Shown: positions 1 through 8,600 of the stretch, in pieces
How the letters are laid out: each line of letters opens with the position of its first letter
Position numbering within the stretch: the first letter of the stretch is position 1
Origin: Anaerolineae bacterium
GTDB taxonomy: Bacteria; Chloroflexota; Anaerolineae; Caldilineales; Caldilineaceae
Direction of reading: 5' to 3'
Assembly: GCA_030432295.1 (NCBI GenBank)
Contig: JAUIHI010000018.1
Span: forward strand, 1-64,000
Length of the DNA stretch: 64,000 bases
Notes under the pieces: generated by a model
Databases searched by the model: none
The model's input: only the letters and a program-made list of their open reading frames with translations
Told to the model about the DNA's origin: nothing
Translations under genes and position numbers: made by a program

Positions 1-125
1 CTGTGCCAACAAACTTTTCGCTTCCGTCTTGGACCTACTTGCTTCGGCCACCAACTGCCTTCGCAACCAAAACAATTTGCTTTCTGATGACCGATTTCTA
101 TTTCTAAAAACTTAGTTGGTTTTAC

Positions 126-464
126 TTAAGGAATTCCAACAGCTACGGCGTTTTCGAGACGCGTGCCCAGCTCTCGATGGCCCATTTGCTCGCTCGTCAG
201 CCCCCAAGCCGCCTTCAGATTCTCTCGATACCAAATCTGGTGCGATTTGGCTTCCGCATTGGAAGCCCCAACCGACAACGTGAATGTTGTGGCTGCGAAA
301 TCGACGCAACGGGCTACGTGCCACAGATGCCAGCGAACAGGGGGTGCCAAGGCACTGGGCAGCCAGCACAGTTGTTCCTCGTTCAGTTCTTCCACGGCTT
401 TCTGAAACATCCGATGTGTCTTGTGAATATGTTCCTGCAAGGATTCTATCGTCTTTGTGTCCAT
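126..464 (-). CDS. DinB-like protein, short at the C terminus
   Basis: DinB/DUF664-type helical-bundle protein of 112 residues. The hallmark segment WHLWHVARC (about residues 45-53) carries the two histidines expected near the metal site. The ATG at 464 follows a good AAGGAG ribosome site. Members of this family usually run 150-170 residues; this one stops about 40-50 residues early, just after the helix containing TSEQMG, so the last helix of the bundle is missing. The 125 bases beyond the stop stay open in the same frame but do not look like DinB. It lies 29 bases downstream of the methyltransferase gene on the same strand. Function unknown; either a shortened active protein or a decaying gene. 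Confidence 0.7.
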   Translation of the reverse strand: MDTKTIESLQEHIHKTHRMFQKAVEELNEEQLCWLPSALAPPVRWHLWHVARCVDFAATTFTLSVGASNAEAKSHQIWYRENLKAAWGLTSEQMGHRELGTRLENAVAVGIP

Positions 465-493
465 CTCACATCTCCTTGAAGCTATTCTTTGGT

Positions 494-1333
494 CTATTGG
501 TTCCAGCCCACGGCTGTACACCACGCGTCCGCGTAAAATGCGTCTGGATTGTCGGCCCATTCTCGCCAGGCTCTACTGATCTCCGGGATTTCGTCGGCTG
601 TTGCCAATCCGAGTCGCGTGAGCAATTCTACTGCGGATTCATTCAAAAGCCCGTTGGCGTTGATGTTTCCCCAGTAACGAACTGCTTCATCCGAGCCATA
701 TACTTCATAGTGCGCCGAAACTTCGATGTCAGCAAAGCCAACCTGTCGCAAAAGAGACTTGTGGTCCTTGCCGATTCTAGTATTCCCACCATTGGCTGCA
801 ATTACTTTTGAATATATGTCACGAGAGCGCAGCACAAGAGGAATGGCCGGAGCGATCACTTGCCCATCGCTATCCGGGTTACGGATACCTGCCACTCCGC
901 CCGGCTTAAGGACCCGTCTGATCTCCGTGAGCGCAGCTGTGGGGTCTCGCAGGTGAGACAATACAGCGTTGCTAAAGGCTGCGTCAAAGCTCGCATCTGG
1001 GAAGGGCAGTTCGTAGATCGAAGCCGTTTCGAAGCGCACGTTTTTGATTCCACGATTTGCGGCATCTTCCTTTGCTTGAGCAAGCTGGATTACATTGATA
1101 TCAATGCCAATGACTTCACCCGGCGCAACGGCTTCGGCCAGACCGATTGTGATCGATCCCGGTCCACAGCCGCAGTCGAGAAGTCGCATACCCGGCTGCA
1201 AATGAGGTAGCAGAAAGGCAGCTTGCCTCTCTGCTGTCCGCTTCGCCAAGTGCTGGGGCATGATCGCACTGGTTTGGTGGGTATAGTTTTCCCTCGTACC
1301 AGTGTCATCTTGTTCGTTTACTTTGTTCATCAT
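494..1333 (-). CDS. class I SAM-dependent methyltransferase
   Basis: 279 residues. Motif I, LLDCGCGPGSI at about residues 51-61, the acidic ribose-binding stretch VIGIDIN, and FDAAFSNAVLSHLRDP followed by VLKPGG are the standard landmarks of the Methyltransf_11/25 group that includes UbiE-like enzymes. The substrate cannot be told from sequence. Two in-frame ATGs (1333 and 1330) follow a GAAAGGA ribosome site. It is the second-last gene of a long minus-strand run that begins near 5488, between a CocE-type hydrolase and the DinB-like gene. Confidence 0.88.
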   Translation of the reverse strand: MMNKVNEQDDTGTRENYTHQTSAIMPQHLAKRTAERQAAFLLPHLQPGMRLLDCGCGPGSITIGLAEAVAPGEVIGIDINVIQLAQAKEDAANRGIKNVRFETASIYELPFPDASFDAAFSNAVLSHLRDPTAALTEIRRVLKPGGVAGIRNPDSDGQVIAPAIPLVLRSRDIYSKVIAANGGNTRIGKDHKSLLRQVGFADIEVSAHYEVYGSDEAVRYWGNINANGLLNESAVELLTRLGLATADEIPEISRAWREWADNPDAFYADAWCTAVGWNQ

Positions 1334-1381
1334 TCATTCCTTTCAGGCTATAAAGATAAGTTGTTGATGGCCGCTTGCGTC

Positions 1382-3160
1382 TTATCCCAACACTGGCAGA
1401 ATGACGTGAGACGGGCGCTGCACGTCGTGATAGATGCGGTTGACAGCGACCTGTCCCTCGCTTTCCTGGCCGATAGGCCCGCCTGTGTTGAGATTGCGGT
1501 CAAAGGCCGGGAAGTCGCTGCTGGTCACTGTCAGGCGCAGGCGATGACCGGCAGGGACGACGATAGAAAGGGGGAGCATTTCGATCTCGAAGCGTTCCGG
1601 CTTGTCAGGCTCCAGCAGTACCGGTGCGCTGGGCGAGTGGCGATAGCGTGCCCGCATTGTGCCACCCGACAGGATGACCGACGCTCCATCCGGGCGGACC
1701 ATTGTCAGCCGCACAATCCAGTCCGTGTCCGGCGCGCTGGACGCGGCGTGGAGGACAGTTTTGACGGGGCCAACCAGTGTGAGCGGAGCATCCAACGGCG
1801 GCGATGTATAGGTGAGCAGGCGATCCTCGACCGGTCGCTGGTCGAGTCCGATACCCATCGCGCCACCTCCGGCCAGGGAGGGAACCGGATCGGTCGGGTC
1901 ATAGGCGTAAATGTCCAACTCCTGGCCGTGGTTGGGCGGCGCATCGGTCAAAGCGCCAGAATCCAGATACCACTTCGTCGATGTGATCGGCGGCGGCCAA
2001 CTCTCGAAGCCCAACCAGCGGTCCGGCCCGATCAGATAGATCCAGACGACCGGATCGTCGCTCAGGTCGCCCTGGCCGTGCAGATGGGCGTCGTACCAGC
2101 GCTGGCGAAAGGCGAAAAAGTCCAGTTCTGCGTTGGGGCCAAATTCCAGCAGGCCGACGGGCTTGCCGTGGGTAGCCTGTGGCCCGTGGACCCAGGGGCC
2201 GATAATCAGCCGCTGTCCGACACGGACGTCGGCACTGGCGGCGCGGGACGCCATTGCGCTGAAGGCAGACAGAGTGCTTGTCACCAGGCCGTCGAACCAG
2301 CCGCCCAGATGACAGATGGGCACGCCTACCTGCTCCGCCCGCTGGGTCACATCGGCGCTTGCCGCTCGTGCATCGAGTGGCCCAAACCAGGCGTTGTAAT
2401 AGTCCGCTGTGCCGACAAAGAGAGGATGGGGGGAAAGCGGCAACTGGCGGAACGTCTCCGACACGGGCAGAAACGGGCTACCCGACGCCGCTGCCTGGGC
2501 TGTCTGCCATGCCCGCCGCCAGGTATCGACCAATTTCTGGGCCGGGGCGCGCTCTTCCGGCGCAAGAGCGTCGAGCCGATGTTCGGTCCAAGTGGCTGCC
2601 ACCATCTGAAACCCCAGCAGCGAACGGTTGACACTGCCAGTGGTGGTAACGTCGATCGGCCCTTCACGCACGAGCAGGGAGATCAGATGGGGCGGAGCTT
2701 CGACGGCTGTCTGGTAGGCCGTATAGCCGCTGATGGAACCGCAGATAGTGCCGACGCGCCCATCACACCAGCTTTGGACAGCGGTCCATTCCACAGTGTC
2801 ATAGCCATCACCGCTGGGCGAGCCGAGATCGAGGCCGAATTCCCCGTCGGAGCCGACGCAGCCGCGCAGCCCGGCGCTGAGTACGGCGATCCCCCGCGCC
2901 GCGTGATAGAGACCAGCCGGGCCGCTGCGATCTTCCAGACGCATGGGGCTGCGTTCCACCAGCACAGGGAACGGCCCCTCGCCCTCTGGTCGCCAGAGCA
3001 TCGCCGCCAGTTCGATTCCGTCGCTCATGGGGATGCGAAGCCCGCGCTCGATAATGACTTCGTGGGTGGGGGGTTGCGCTGTGGTTCTGTCGCCCGGTGG
3101 GGTGACGACGTAAGATTCCCACGGGGATTTTTTACGCTCAAATGTCGGATTCGTCAGCAT
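1382..3160 (-). CDS. CocE/NonD family serine hydrolase (X-Pro dipeptidyl-peptidase type)
   Basis: 592 residues, the usual size for the family. Near the N terminus is the conserved entry RIPMSDGIELAAMLWRP; the nucleophile serine is about Ser142 within TICGSISGY; the segment GPWVHGP in the middle carries the likely catalytic histidine; the C-terminal third is the jelly-roll (PepX_C) domain with RLRLTVTSSDFPAFDRN. Such enzymes cleave acyl esters or peptides (cocaine esterase, glutaryl-7-ACA acylase, X-Pro peptidase). I take the ATG at 3160, preceded by AAAGGAGA, not the longer reading to 3331, which lacks a ribosome site and is not family-like. No signal peptide is evident, so it is probably cytoplasmic. 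Confidence 0.88.
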   Translation of the reverse strand: MLTNPTFERKKSPWESYVVTPPGDRTTAQPPTHEVIIERGLRIPMSDGIELAAMLWRPEGEGPFPVLVERSPMRLEDRSGPAGLYHAARGIAVLSAGLRGCVGSDGEFGLDLGSPSGDGYDTVEWTAVQSWCDGRVGTICGSISGYTAYQTAVEAPPHLISLLVREGPIDVTTTGSVNRSLLGFQMVAATWTEHRLDALAPEERAPAQKLVDTWRRAWQTAQAAASGSPFLPVSETFRQLPLSPHPLFVGTADYYNAWFGPLDARAASADVTQRAEQVGVPICHLGGWFDGLVTSTLSAFSAMASRAASADVRVGQRLIIGPWVHGPQATHGKPVGLLEFGPNAELDFFAFRQRWYDAHLHGQGDLSDDPVVWIYLIGPDRWLGFESWPPPITSTKWYLDSGALTDAPPNHGQELDIYAYDPTDPVPSLAGGGAMGIGLDQRPVEDRLLTYTSPPLDAPLTLVGPVKTVLHAASSAPDTDWIVRLTMVRPDGASVILSGGTMRARYRHSPSAPVLLEPDKPERFEIEMLPLSIVVPAGHRLRLTVTSSDFPAFDRNLNTGGPIGQESEGQVAVNRIYHDVQRPSHVILPVLG

Positions 3161-3299
3161 TGATGGCTCTCCTTTGCGCTGCAAGTTGTATTGGTCTCTA
3201 TACTTTCTTCCACCAGTCAACAATTCTCGGCAAACTGCAAAATGCCGGGCGTGATCCGCGCCCGGCACTTTGTAGTACATCCATTCAGCCGCTACGGCA

Positions 3300-3626
3300 T
3301 CACCCCGCAGGCGGACGATACCCGGCACCAACGGCCATCTTCATCGCTTCCACGGCTTCGGCGGAGGTCAGGATGGCTACGGTCTTGACCGATGTGACTG
3401 CGCCGCCGGCCATGACGGCTATAGTCAGCGCCTCCACACTCATCTCATTGGGGTATTCCGAGATGAGATATACGCTGTGGGAGCCGACACCGAAATAGTA
3501 TTCCACCAATTTGCCGCCGACCGATTCGACGACGGCCCGATTGGCCTGGCCCCGATCACCCGGGTTTGCCACAAACGCAGCAAAGGCTTGAGGTGTCAGT
3601 TCGAGTTCTTGCAGATAGCGGGTCAT
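3300..3626 (-). CDS. GYD-domain small protein
   Basis: 108 residues resembling the GYD family (ferredoxin-like fold, about 100 residues, function unknown): an opening helix TPQAFAAFVANPGDRGQANRA-type segment, then VVESVGGKLVEYYFGVG and SHSVYLISEYP, the usual strand-helix order. A strong AAAGGAG precedes the ATG. It lies in a minus-strand run with two NIPSNAP-like proteins and two hydrolases, and such small dimeric alpha-beta-barrel proteins often accompany catabolic enzymes. No catalytic residue can be assigned. Confidence 0.75.
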   Translation of the reverse strand: MTRYLQELELTPQAFAAFVANPGDRGQANRAVVESVGGKLVEYYFGVGSHSVYLISEYPNEMSVEALTIAVMAGGAVTSVKTVAILTSAEAVEAMKMAVGAGYRPPAG

Positions 3627-3659
3627 AGGGAGCTCCTTTCGAGCGGGTAAGATATATTC

Positions 3660-4322
3660 CTAAGCTAGTTCCATCAGCAGATCGGCCACCTCCTGCGGGT
3701 GGGTTTCAGGAGCCAAATGGCCCACATCCAATTCCCGATAACGCCAACCGGCTGTGCGGGCGCGCTCCGCGATGTGTGGGGTTATCGGCGGGGAAGTCTG
3801 AGCGAAGCGTACATACGTGCGCGGCAGTTGGAGTGTCTGGGCCGGGTTTGTCAGGTGAATCGCCTGGGTAAAGGTTTTGAGGGGATGGTCAGTCTTGCGC
3901 GGCTGGGGTGGCTGATGGGGTACACGCCAACCATCGATAATCGGCAAGGAAACCTCTATGCCTCCCTGCCGCTCCCGATCCAGATCAGCTGTGGATTGGC
4001 CGTCCTTCGGCACAAAGGCGTCCAGATAGATGAGCTGAGAGATGCGCTGAGGAACGCGATCCGCCACGCCGGTCACGACCATTCCGCCGTAGCTGTAACC
4101 GACCAGCACAATTTCGTGCAGGTCTTCAAATTCCAGCACATTGACCACATCCTGAATGTGCAGGTCCAGGTCAACGTCTGGATGGGCCAGATGGACGCGT
4201 TCGCCTATGCCGGTCAGCGTCGGTGTATAGACCTTATGCCCCGCGGCCCGCATCAATCGCGCCGCGGGTTGGAAGTACCAACCGCCCGACCAACCGCCGT
4301 GTACAATCACAAAAAGTGCCAT
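3660..4322 (-). CDS. alpha/beta hydrolase (EstC-like esterase)
   Basis: 220 residues of a compact alpha/beta hydrolase. Oxyanion-hole HGG at residues 8-10, nucleophile elbow GYSYGG with Ser77, and a late histidine in DVGHLAPETHP near residue 200 form a plausible triad. The sequence resembles small esterases of the EstC/salicylate-esterase type. It follows a NIPSNAP-like gene after only four bases, with GGAAG inside that gene as its ribosome site, so the two are probably co-translated. Substrate unknown. Confidence 0.85.
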   Translation of the reverse strand: MALFVIVHGGWSGGWYFQPAARLMRAAGHKVYTPTLTGIGERVHLAHPDVDLDLHIQDVVNVLEFEDLHEIVLVGYSYGGMVVTGVADRVPQRISQLIYLDAFVPKDGQSTADLDRERQGGIEVSLPIIDGWRVPHQPPQPRKTDHPLKTFTQAIHLTNPAQTLQLPRTYVRFAQTSPPITPHIAERARTAGWRYRELDVGHLAPETHPQEVADLLMELA

Positions 4323-4326
4323 CGCG

Positions 4327-4617
4327 CTACACCACTTCCCAGATTTCGTTTGTTCCGCCGGACAAGTTCAGTTCGTTCCACATAGCCATTACATCTGCGC
4401 TTTCCGGCGCAGCGCGGTAGGAGGTCCAGAACTTATCGTAGTCAGCCAGCGTCTCAAATTCGAGTTCTAGCACCACTTGGTTGACTGTTCCGATGGACGA
4501 CTGCAATACCCGGAAGGGCGGAACCCAATCGAGATGGCTTGCGCCACTTTTCAGAAGCGCGATGGCCTCAGCTACGCGGCCCGGTTTGACCAGAGATGTG
4601 CGTCGATTGATCAGCAT
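4327..4617 (-). CDS. NIPSNAP-like small protein, copy 1
   Basis: 96 residues with the dimeric alpha-beta barrel pattern of NIPSNAP/ABM proteins: opening RRTSLVKPGRVAEAIALLK, middle VVLELEFETLADYDKFW, end GGTNEIWEVV. It is clearly paralogous to the 94-residue product of 5204-5488, which has the same start (NRRTS.AK) and end (GGTNEIW). The ATG at 4617 has an ideal AAAGGAGA site; the longer reading frame upstream is not supported. Function unknown; probable accessory or cofactor-free oxygenase-like protein of a catabolic operon. Confidence 0.75.
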   Translation of the reverse strand: MLINRRTSLVKPGRVAEAIALLKSGASHLDWVPPFRVLQSSIGTVNQVVLELEFETLADYDKFWTSYRAAPESADVMAMWNELNLSGGTNEIWEVV

Positions 4618-4785
4618 TGCTTTCTCCTTTTGATTGGCTGGGTACAGTCGGTTGATGCTACAGAAAATAGCGGGTTGCAGACACGATTCCGGGAATCGAC
4701 TAGACCTGCCAGGACATGCGCAGAATGTGTGGTCGATTCCCGGAATCAGCACCCCCAGTGGTTGCCCAAAGCGGTGAAACGACTG

Positions 4786-5100
4786 TCAGGGCCGCAGCGG
4801 CTCCGGGCTTAAGGGCGAGACATCCCACACGGAAATGTTTGTGTTGGAGATGCCCAAGGCTTTGGCCTCAGCGACCAGGCTGGTATAGACATCGGATCGC
4901 ACAAATTGCAGGGCATTGTCTATCGTGTCAAAGTCATAGGTCAGCAGCACGCCTGGCGTATTGGGCAGTAGATTGCGAAAACCCTGAAACGAACGGAGAC
5001 CCGGCGCTTTCAGAACTACATCGACAGTGCCCATAGCCCATTGGCCATAGGCTTCCAGATTGCTGGTGGGCAGGTCGTAACTTCCCAGTACAATAGCCAT
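4786..5100 (-). CDS. small NIPSNAP/ABM-fold protein
   Basis: 104 residues lying between the two paralogous NIPSNAP-like genes. It starts MAIVLGSYDLPTSNLEAYGQWAMG and contains LLTYDFDTIDNALQFVRSDVY, the strand-helix pattern of stress-responsive ABM-type barrels, but no family residue is decisive. An ATGATG pair occurs at 5103/5100 behind AAAGGAG; the second ATG has the better spacing. Probably co-transcribed with its neighbours. I cannot name a function. Confidence 0.65.
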   Translation of the reverse strand: MAIVLGSYDLPTSNLEAYGQWAMGTVDVVLKAPGLRSFQGFRNLLPNTPGVLLTYDFDTIDNALQFVRSDVYTSLVAEAKALGISNTNISVWDVSPLSPEPLRP

Positions 5101-5149
5101 CATTTGCTCCTTTGTGTGAATACTGCTTGTGAAAGTTTCCAGCAAGTGA

Positions 5150-5182
5150 GAAGTTCGACTTTTTCCGAAAAAGTCGAACTTC
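5150..5182. repeat. short perfect hairpin repeat, copy 1
   Basis: Two perfect 15-base arms, GAAGTTCGACTTTTT and its complement, around the loop CCG. The same core recurs at 25388-25421 (16-base arms, loop AG) and in imperfect form at 29661-29697. It sits between two co-directional genes. Confidence 0.85.
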
Positions 5183-5203
5183 TGATCGGCGCTGCCGCCG
5201 CGT

Positions 5204-5488
5204 CTACTCCAGTGTCCAGATTTCGTTTGTGCCACCGGGTTCTGTGATCTCGATCCAGCGACTCATAAACGTCGCAGCTTCGGGCGAGGCAGCCCACTCA
5301 TCCCAGGCGCGGTCCATCTCTGCCACGCTGGCGAACTCAATCTCAAACGCAATCGTATCGAAGGGAGCGTAGCGGGGACGATAGATCCGTTGGGTGTAAA
5401 TGTTGCTACTGACTGACTTCAATAAAGCGATGGCCTCGTTAAGGTATCCCGACTTGGCAATGGACGTTCGACGATTGACAACAATCAT
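5204..5488 (-). CDS. NIPSNAP-like small protein, copy 2
   Basis: 94 residues, paralogue of 4327-4617: opening NRRTSIAKSGYLNEAIALLK, middle IAFEIEFASVAEMDRAWDEW, end GGTNEIWTLE. The ATG at 5488 is preceded by CAGGAGGAAG, the strongest ribosome site of the cluster. It is the first gene of the minus-strand run that extends to the DinB-like gene. Together with its paralogue, the intervening ABM-type gene and the GYD protein it makes four small barrel-like proteins in 2.2 kb. Confidence 0.75.
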   Translation of the reverse strand: MIVVNRRTSIAKSGYLNEAIALLKSVSSNIYTQRIYRPRYAPFDTIAFEIEFASVAEMDRAWDEWAASPEAATFMSRWIEITEPGGTNEIWTLE

Positions 5489-5580
5489 TTGCTTCCTCCT
5501 GGGTTGGGTTGGTTGGGAAAAAGGGGTAAGACTTCTGAAAGATTGTACAACGACTTTGGCCGGGGAAAAGGGGCAATATC

Positions 5581-5690
5581 GGGGGGAAACAGGGGGAAAT
5601 TGGGGACTGGGGACTGGGGATCGGGGATTCGGAAACCAGTCCCCAGTCTCAAGTCCCCAATCCCCGATCTCCAATCCCCTTCCTTATCCA
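5581..5690. repeat. G-run/C-run inverted repeat
   Basis: A run of GGGGACTGGGGATCGGGG-type units is followed after a short gap by the complementary CCCCAGTC and CCCCGATC units, giving a long GC-rich inverted repeat with G-quadruplex potential. Related strings occur at 31737-31790 and 54650-54691. The last codons and stop of the 1240-residue ATPase gene lie inside it. Confidence 0.7.
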
Positions 5691-8600
5691 ACGCCGTTGC
5701 AGGTCGAGGAGGAAGCGGTGGCTGCGCTGCTCGTCCACGGCCAGCACGCCCTGGCCCACGAGAGCGGTCAGCACTTCGGCTGTCGTTTCTTGCTGCTCGG
5801 CGGGCAGGAGCGGGACGAGCGTCTGCGCCGTGACCGGCTGGCGGGCGTCGAGCAGGCGGGCCGCAGAGCGAGCCACCGCCATTTGCGCCGGGGAAAGCGC
5901 CCGCCAAAGGGCCAGCAGATGGGCTTCGGCCATCTCCAGCGCTTTGGGCGCGGCGGCCTCCACATCCTCCGTCGCCACAATCACCTGCTGGCCGCGGTTG
6001 GCGTCCAGCACCAGCCCGTGGCAGAGCACCTGCAAAAAGTAGGGGTGACCGCCCGTCAGTTGCAGGATTTTGTCCAGGGCCAGATCGTCGTAGTCCAAAA
6101 AACCCTGCACCGGCTCCACAATCAGCCGCCGGGCGTTGGACGGATCCAGCAGCCCCACCCGACGATGGGCCGCCCCGGAAAAGAGACCCGACCAGTGGGC
6201 CGGGGGCAGATCGGCCAGGCCATTGGTGCCCACAAAGACCCAGGCCAGTTGAGGCTCGTGCTGCACTGTATGGCGCAGAAAGCCGAAGACCTCCCCGCCG
6301 AGCAGCCCGCTCGCCACCCGCTGCTCCAACTCCTCAAATTCGTCCAACAGAAAGAGCAGACGCCGTTCGCCCAAAGCTTGCCGGGCCTGGGGCAGAAAAG
6401 TCTGGGTGAAGAATTCCGGACTCTCCGCTACGCCGCTGCTCTCCGGCGGCCAGGTGATCCCCAGCGGGCGGGCCGCTTCCGCCGCTATATCGAAAAGCAG
6501 ACTGCCCAGACCGGGCGTGTAGCCAATCCCCTGCACGTCCACATAAACTGGCACATAGACCGGCACAGTCGAGTCGTCCAGCGTCCCAGTCAGCCGGTTG
6601 AGCAGAGAGGTCTTGCCCATCCGTTTGGGGCCGGTCAGCACCACTGCTGGCGTCTCCGGCCCTTTGCCCAGAGAGGCGTGCAGAAAGGCCAGGTCGTCGG
6701 ACCGGCCCACAAAGAGCGGACTTTCGGCCCGCAGCGGCGCGCCGGTGACATACGGGTTGGGGATCGGGCGGAAGGGCTGACCGCTGCCCAGAGCCTCAAA
6801 GGGCAGGGCCACAGAATAGACCGCTCGCGGCTGACCGCTCTCCACAACCGTCAGCCGGAAGGAGACGCTGAAAGGGCCAGAGGCCGTCACCGTCACCGGG
6901 AAGTGCAGGCGCGCCCGCCCGCCGGGGGCCAGCCCACCCACCGCCACCTCCGCCAGCCCGCTGCGGACAGTTCCATTCGTTTCAATCGCGACGACGACCT
7001 CTTCCACCGCCCGCCAGCCTTCGTTGTGGACCTGTAGCACCAGAACGGTGGAACGGTGGGGCAACACCCGGCTGGTCAGGGGCAGGAGTGTGACCGCGAT
7101 GCGCTCCCGTTCCCGGCCCAGGGCGTCCACCAAAATCTGATTCCAACGGGCCAAAAGCGGGGTGATGACAGTTGTGGCCGGGGTCTCCGCCTGGGTGGCC
7201 TGGGTGTGGAGCGCGCTGCACAGGCTCAGCCCATCCACCAGATAGACCAGCCCGTCGTCCACTGTGGGACTGCGCCGGTGTTTGTCCAGGGCCAGGCCCA
7301 GGGGAGTCAGCCGTCGGACCCATTGGGCTGTCTCGGCAAAATAAAGCGACGCCTGCCCGCTGTCATCAGTTTCCAGCGCCGCCTGAATATCTTCCAGATT
7401 TTGCGCGGCCAGCCCGGCCAGACAGAAGGCCAGCACCGCCCGGTTGTCCGCGGTCTCGGATGCGTCGTCGGCGGTTTCGGCCAGATAGCGGTCGATGCGT
7501 TGCAGACCGGCCACTGCCGAAGCCGCGTCGTCCCGGCCATTGACGAGCAGATGGCAGCCTTCGGCCAGCAGACCCAACTCCGTCAAGCCGCGGCTGCGCA
7601 ACACCCCAGGCAGATGGCCCAACTCCTGGGCGGCCAGGGGATCGCCAACCGCCCGCTCGAAAAGAGCCAGCACCGCCGTCTGTAAAATGGCCGGGTCCTG
7701 GCTGCTGTCTGCCAACGCTTCGGCCTGGCCCAGGGGCGAAGCCCGGTGCTGCGCCATCCGCTGCTCCGACTCCACCAACTCGGCCACCAGCAGGGCCAAC
7801 GCGGCCTGATCCGCCATCCCGGCCAGCAGGGCCACATCCGCCCGTTCGTAGGGCTGGCCTGTGCGCCGGGGGCCGCAGAGCAGCACGCCCACCAATTCGG
7901 ACTGGTCGGCGCGCTGGGCCAGCAGGGGCACGAGCAGTTCCACTGCGCCTGCACTGCCCAACGCCACCGCTTCGCCCCGTTGCAGGCGCGGCCTGTGGCA
8001 GGCGAGCAATGCGTCGATCTCGCCAGACCTGTCAAGTGGGCGGACAACTCTATCCTGTCTGCCCAATGAATTCTCCCCGCCCACCTGACAGGTCTCTCCT
8101 ACAGCCAGCGCCACCCCTTCGCAGCCCATCAATTCCGCCACCCGGCTGGTCAGTTCATCGGCGATGGCTTCACTGGTCAGCCGGGTGCGCACGGACCGGG
8201 AGAAACGGGCCAGCTCGGCCTGAAAGTCGAGCCAGCGCCGGTTGAAGAGACGGTCGATGCGCCGCTGGGCAAAGCGGTAGATGGGCAGCAGAAGCAGGGC
8301 CGCGGCCAGCGCACTGGCCGCGGTAAACCAGTACGTGCCAAAACCGCTCAGACTGTCAAAGAGAACGCTGGAAACGACGACAATCAGCACATAGACCCCA
8401 AAACCGCCCGCGGTGAGCAGAGAATAGAGCGCGGTGCGGCGCAGAATAACATCGAAGTTCCACAACTGGTGACGCAAAATCGCCACCCCAAAGCCCAGGG
8501 GCAGAAAGAGGACGAGCAGAATGAAAACGGGATAGCGGCCGATATTGACGGCCAGGGTCAGCGCGCCGGGACCCTCCGGCGGAATCGTCAACGCATAGGA

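Noticed and set aside
1223-3163. 646-codon open frame on the plus strand
   Set aside because: It is antisense to the CocE-type hydrolase; its translation is Arg/Gly/Ala-rich without family character. GC-rich coding DNA commonly leaves such frames open.
5400-7037. 545-codon open frame on the plus strand
   Set aside because: Antisense to the large ATPase and runs through a repeat; no motif.
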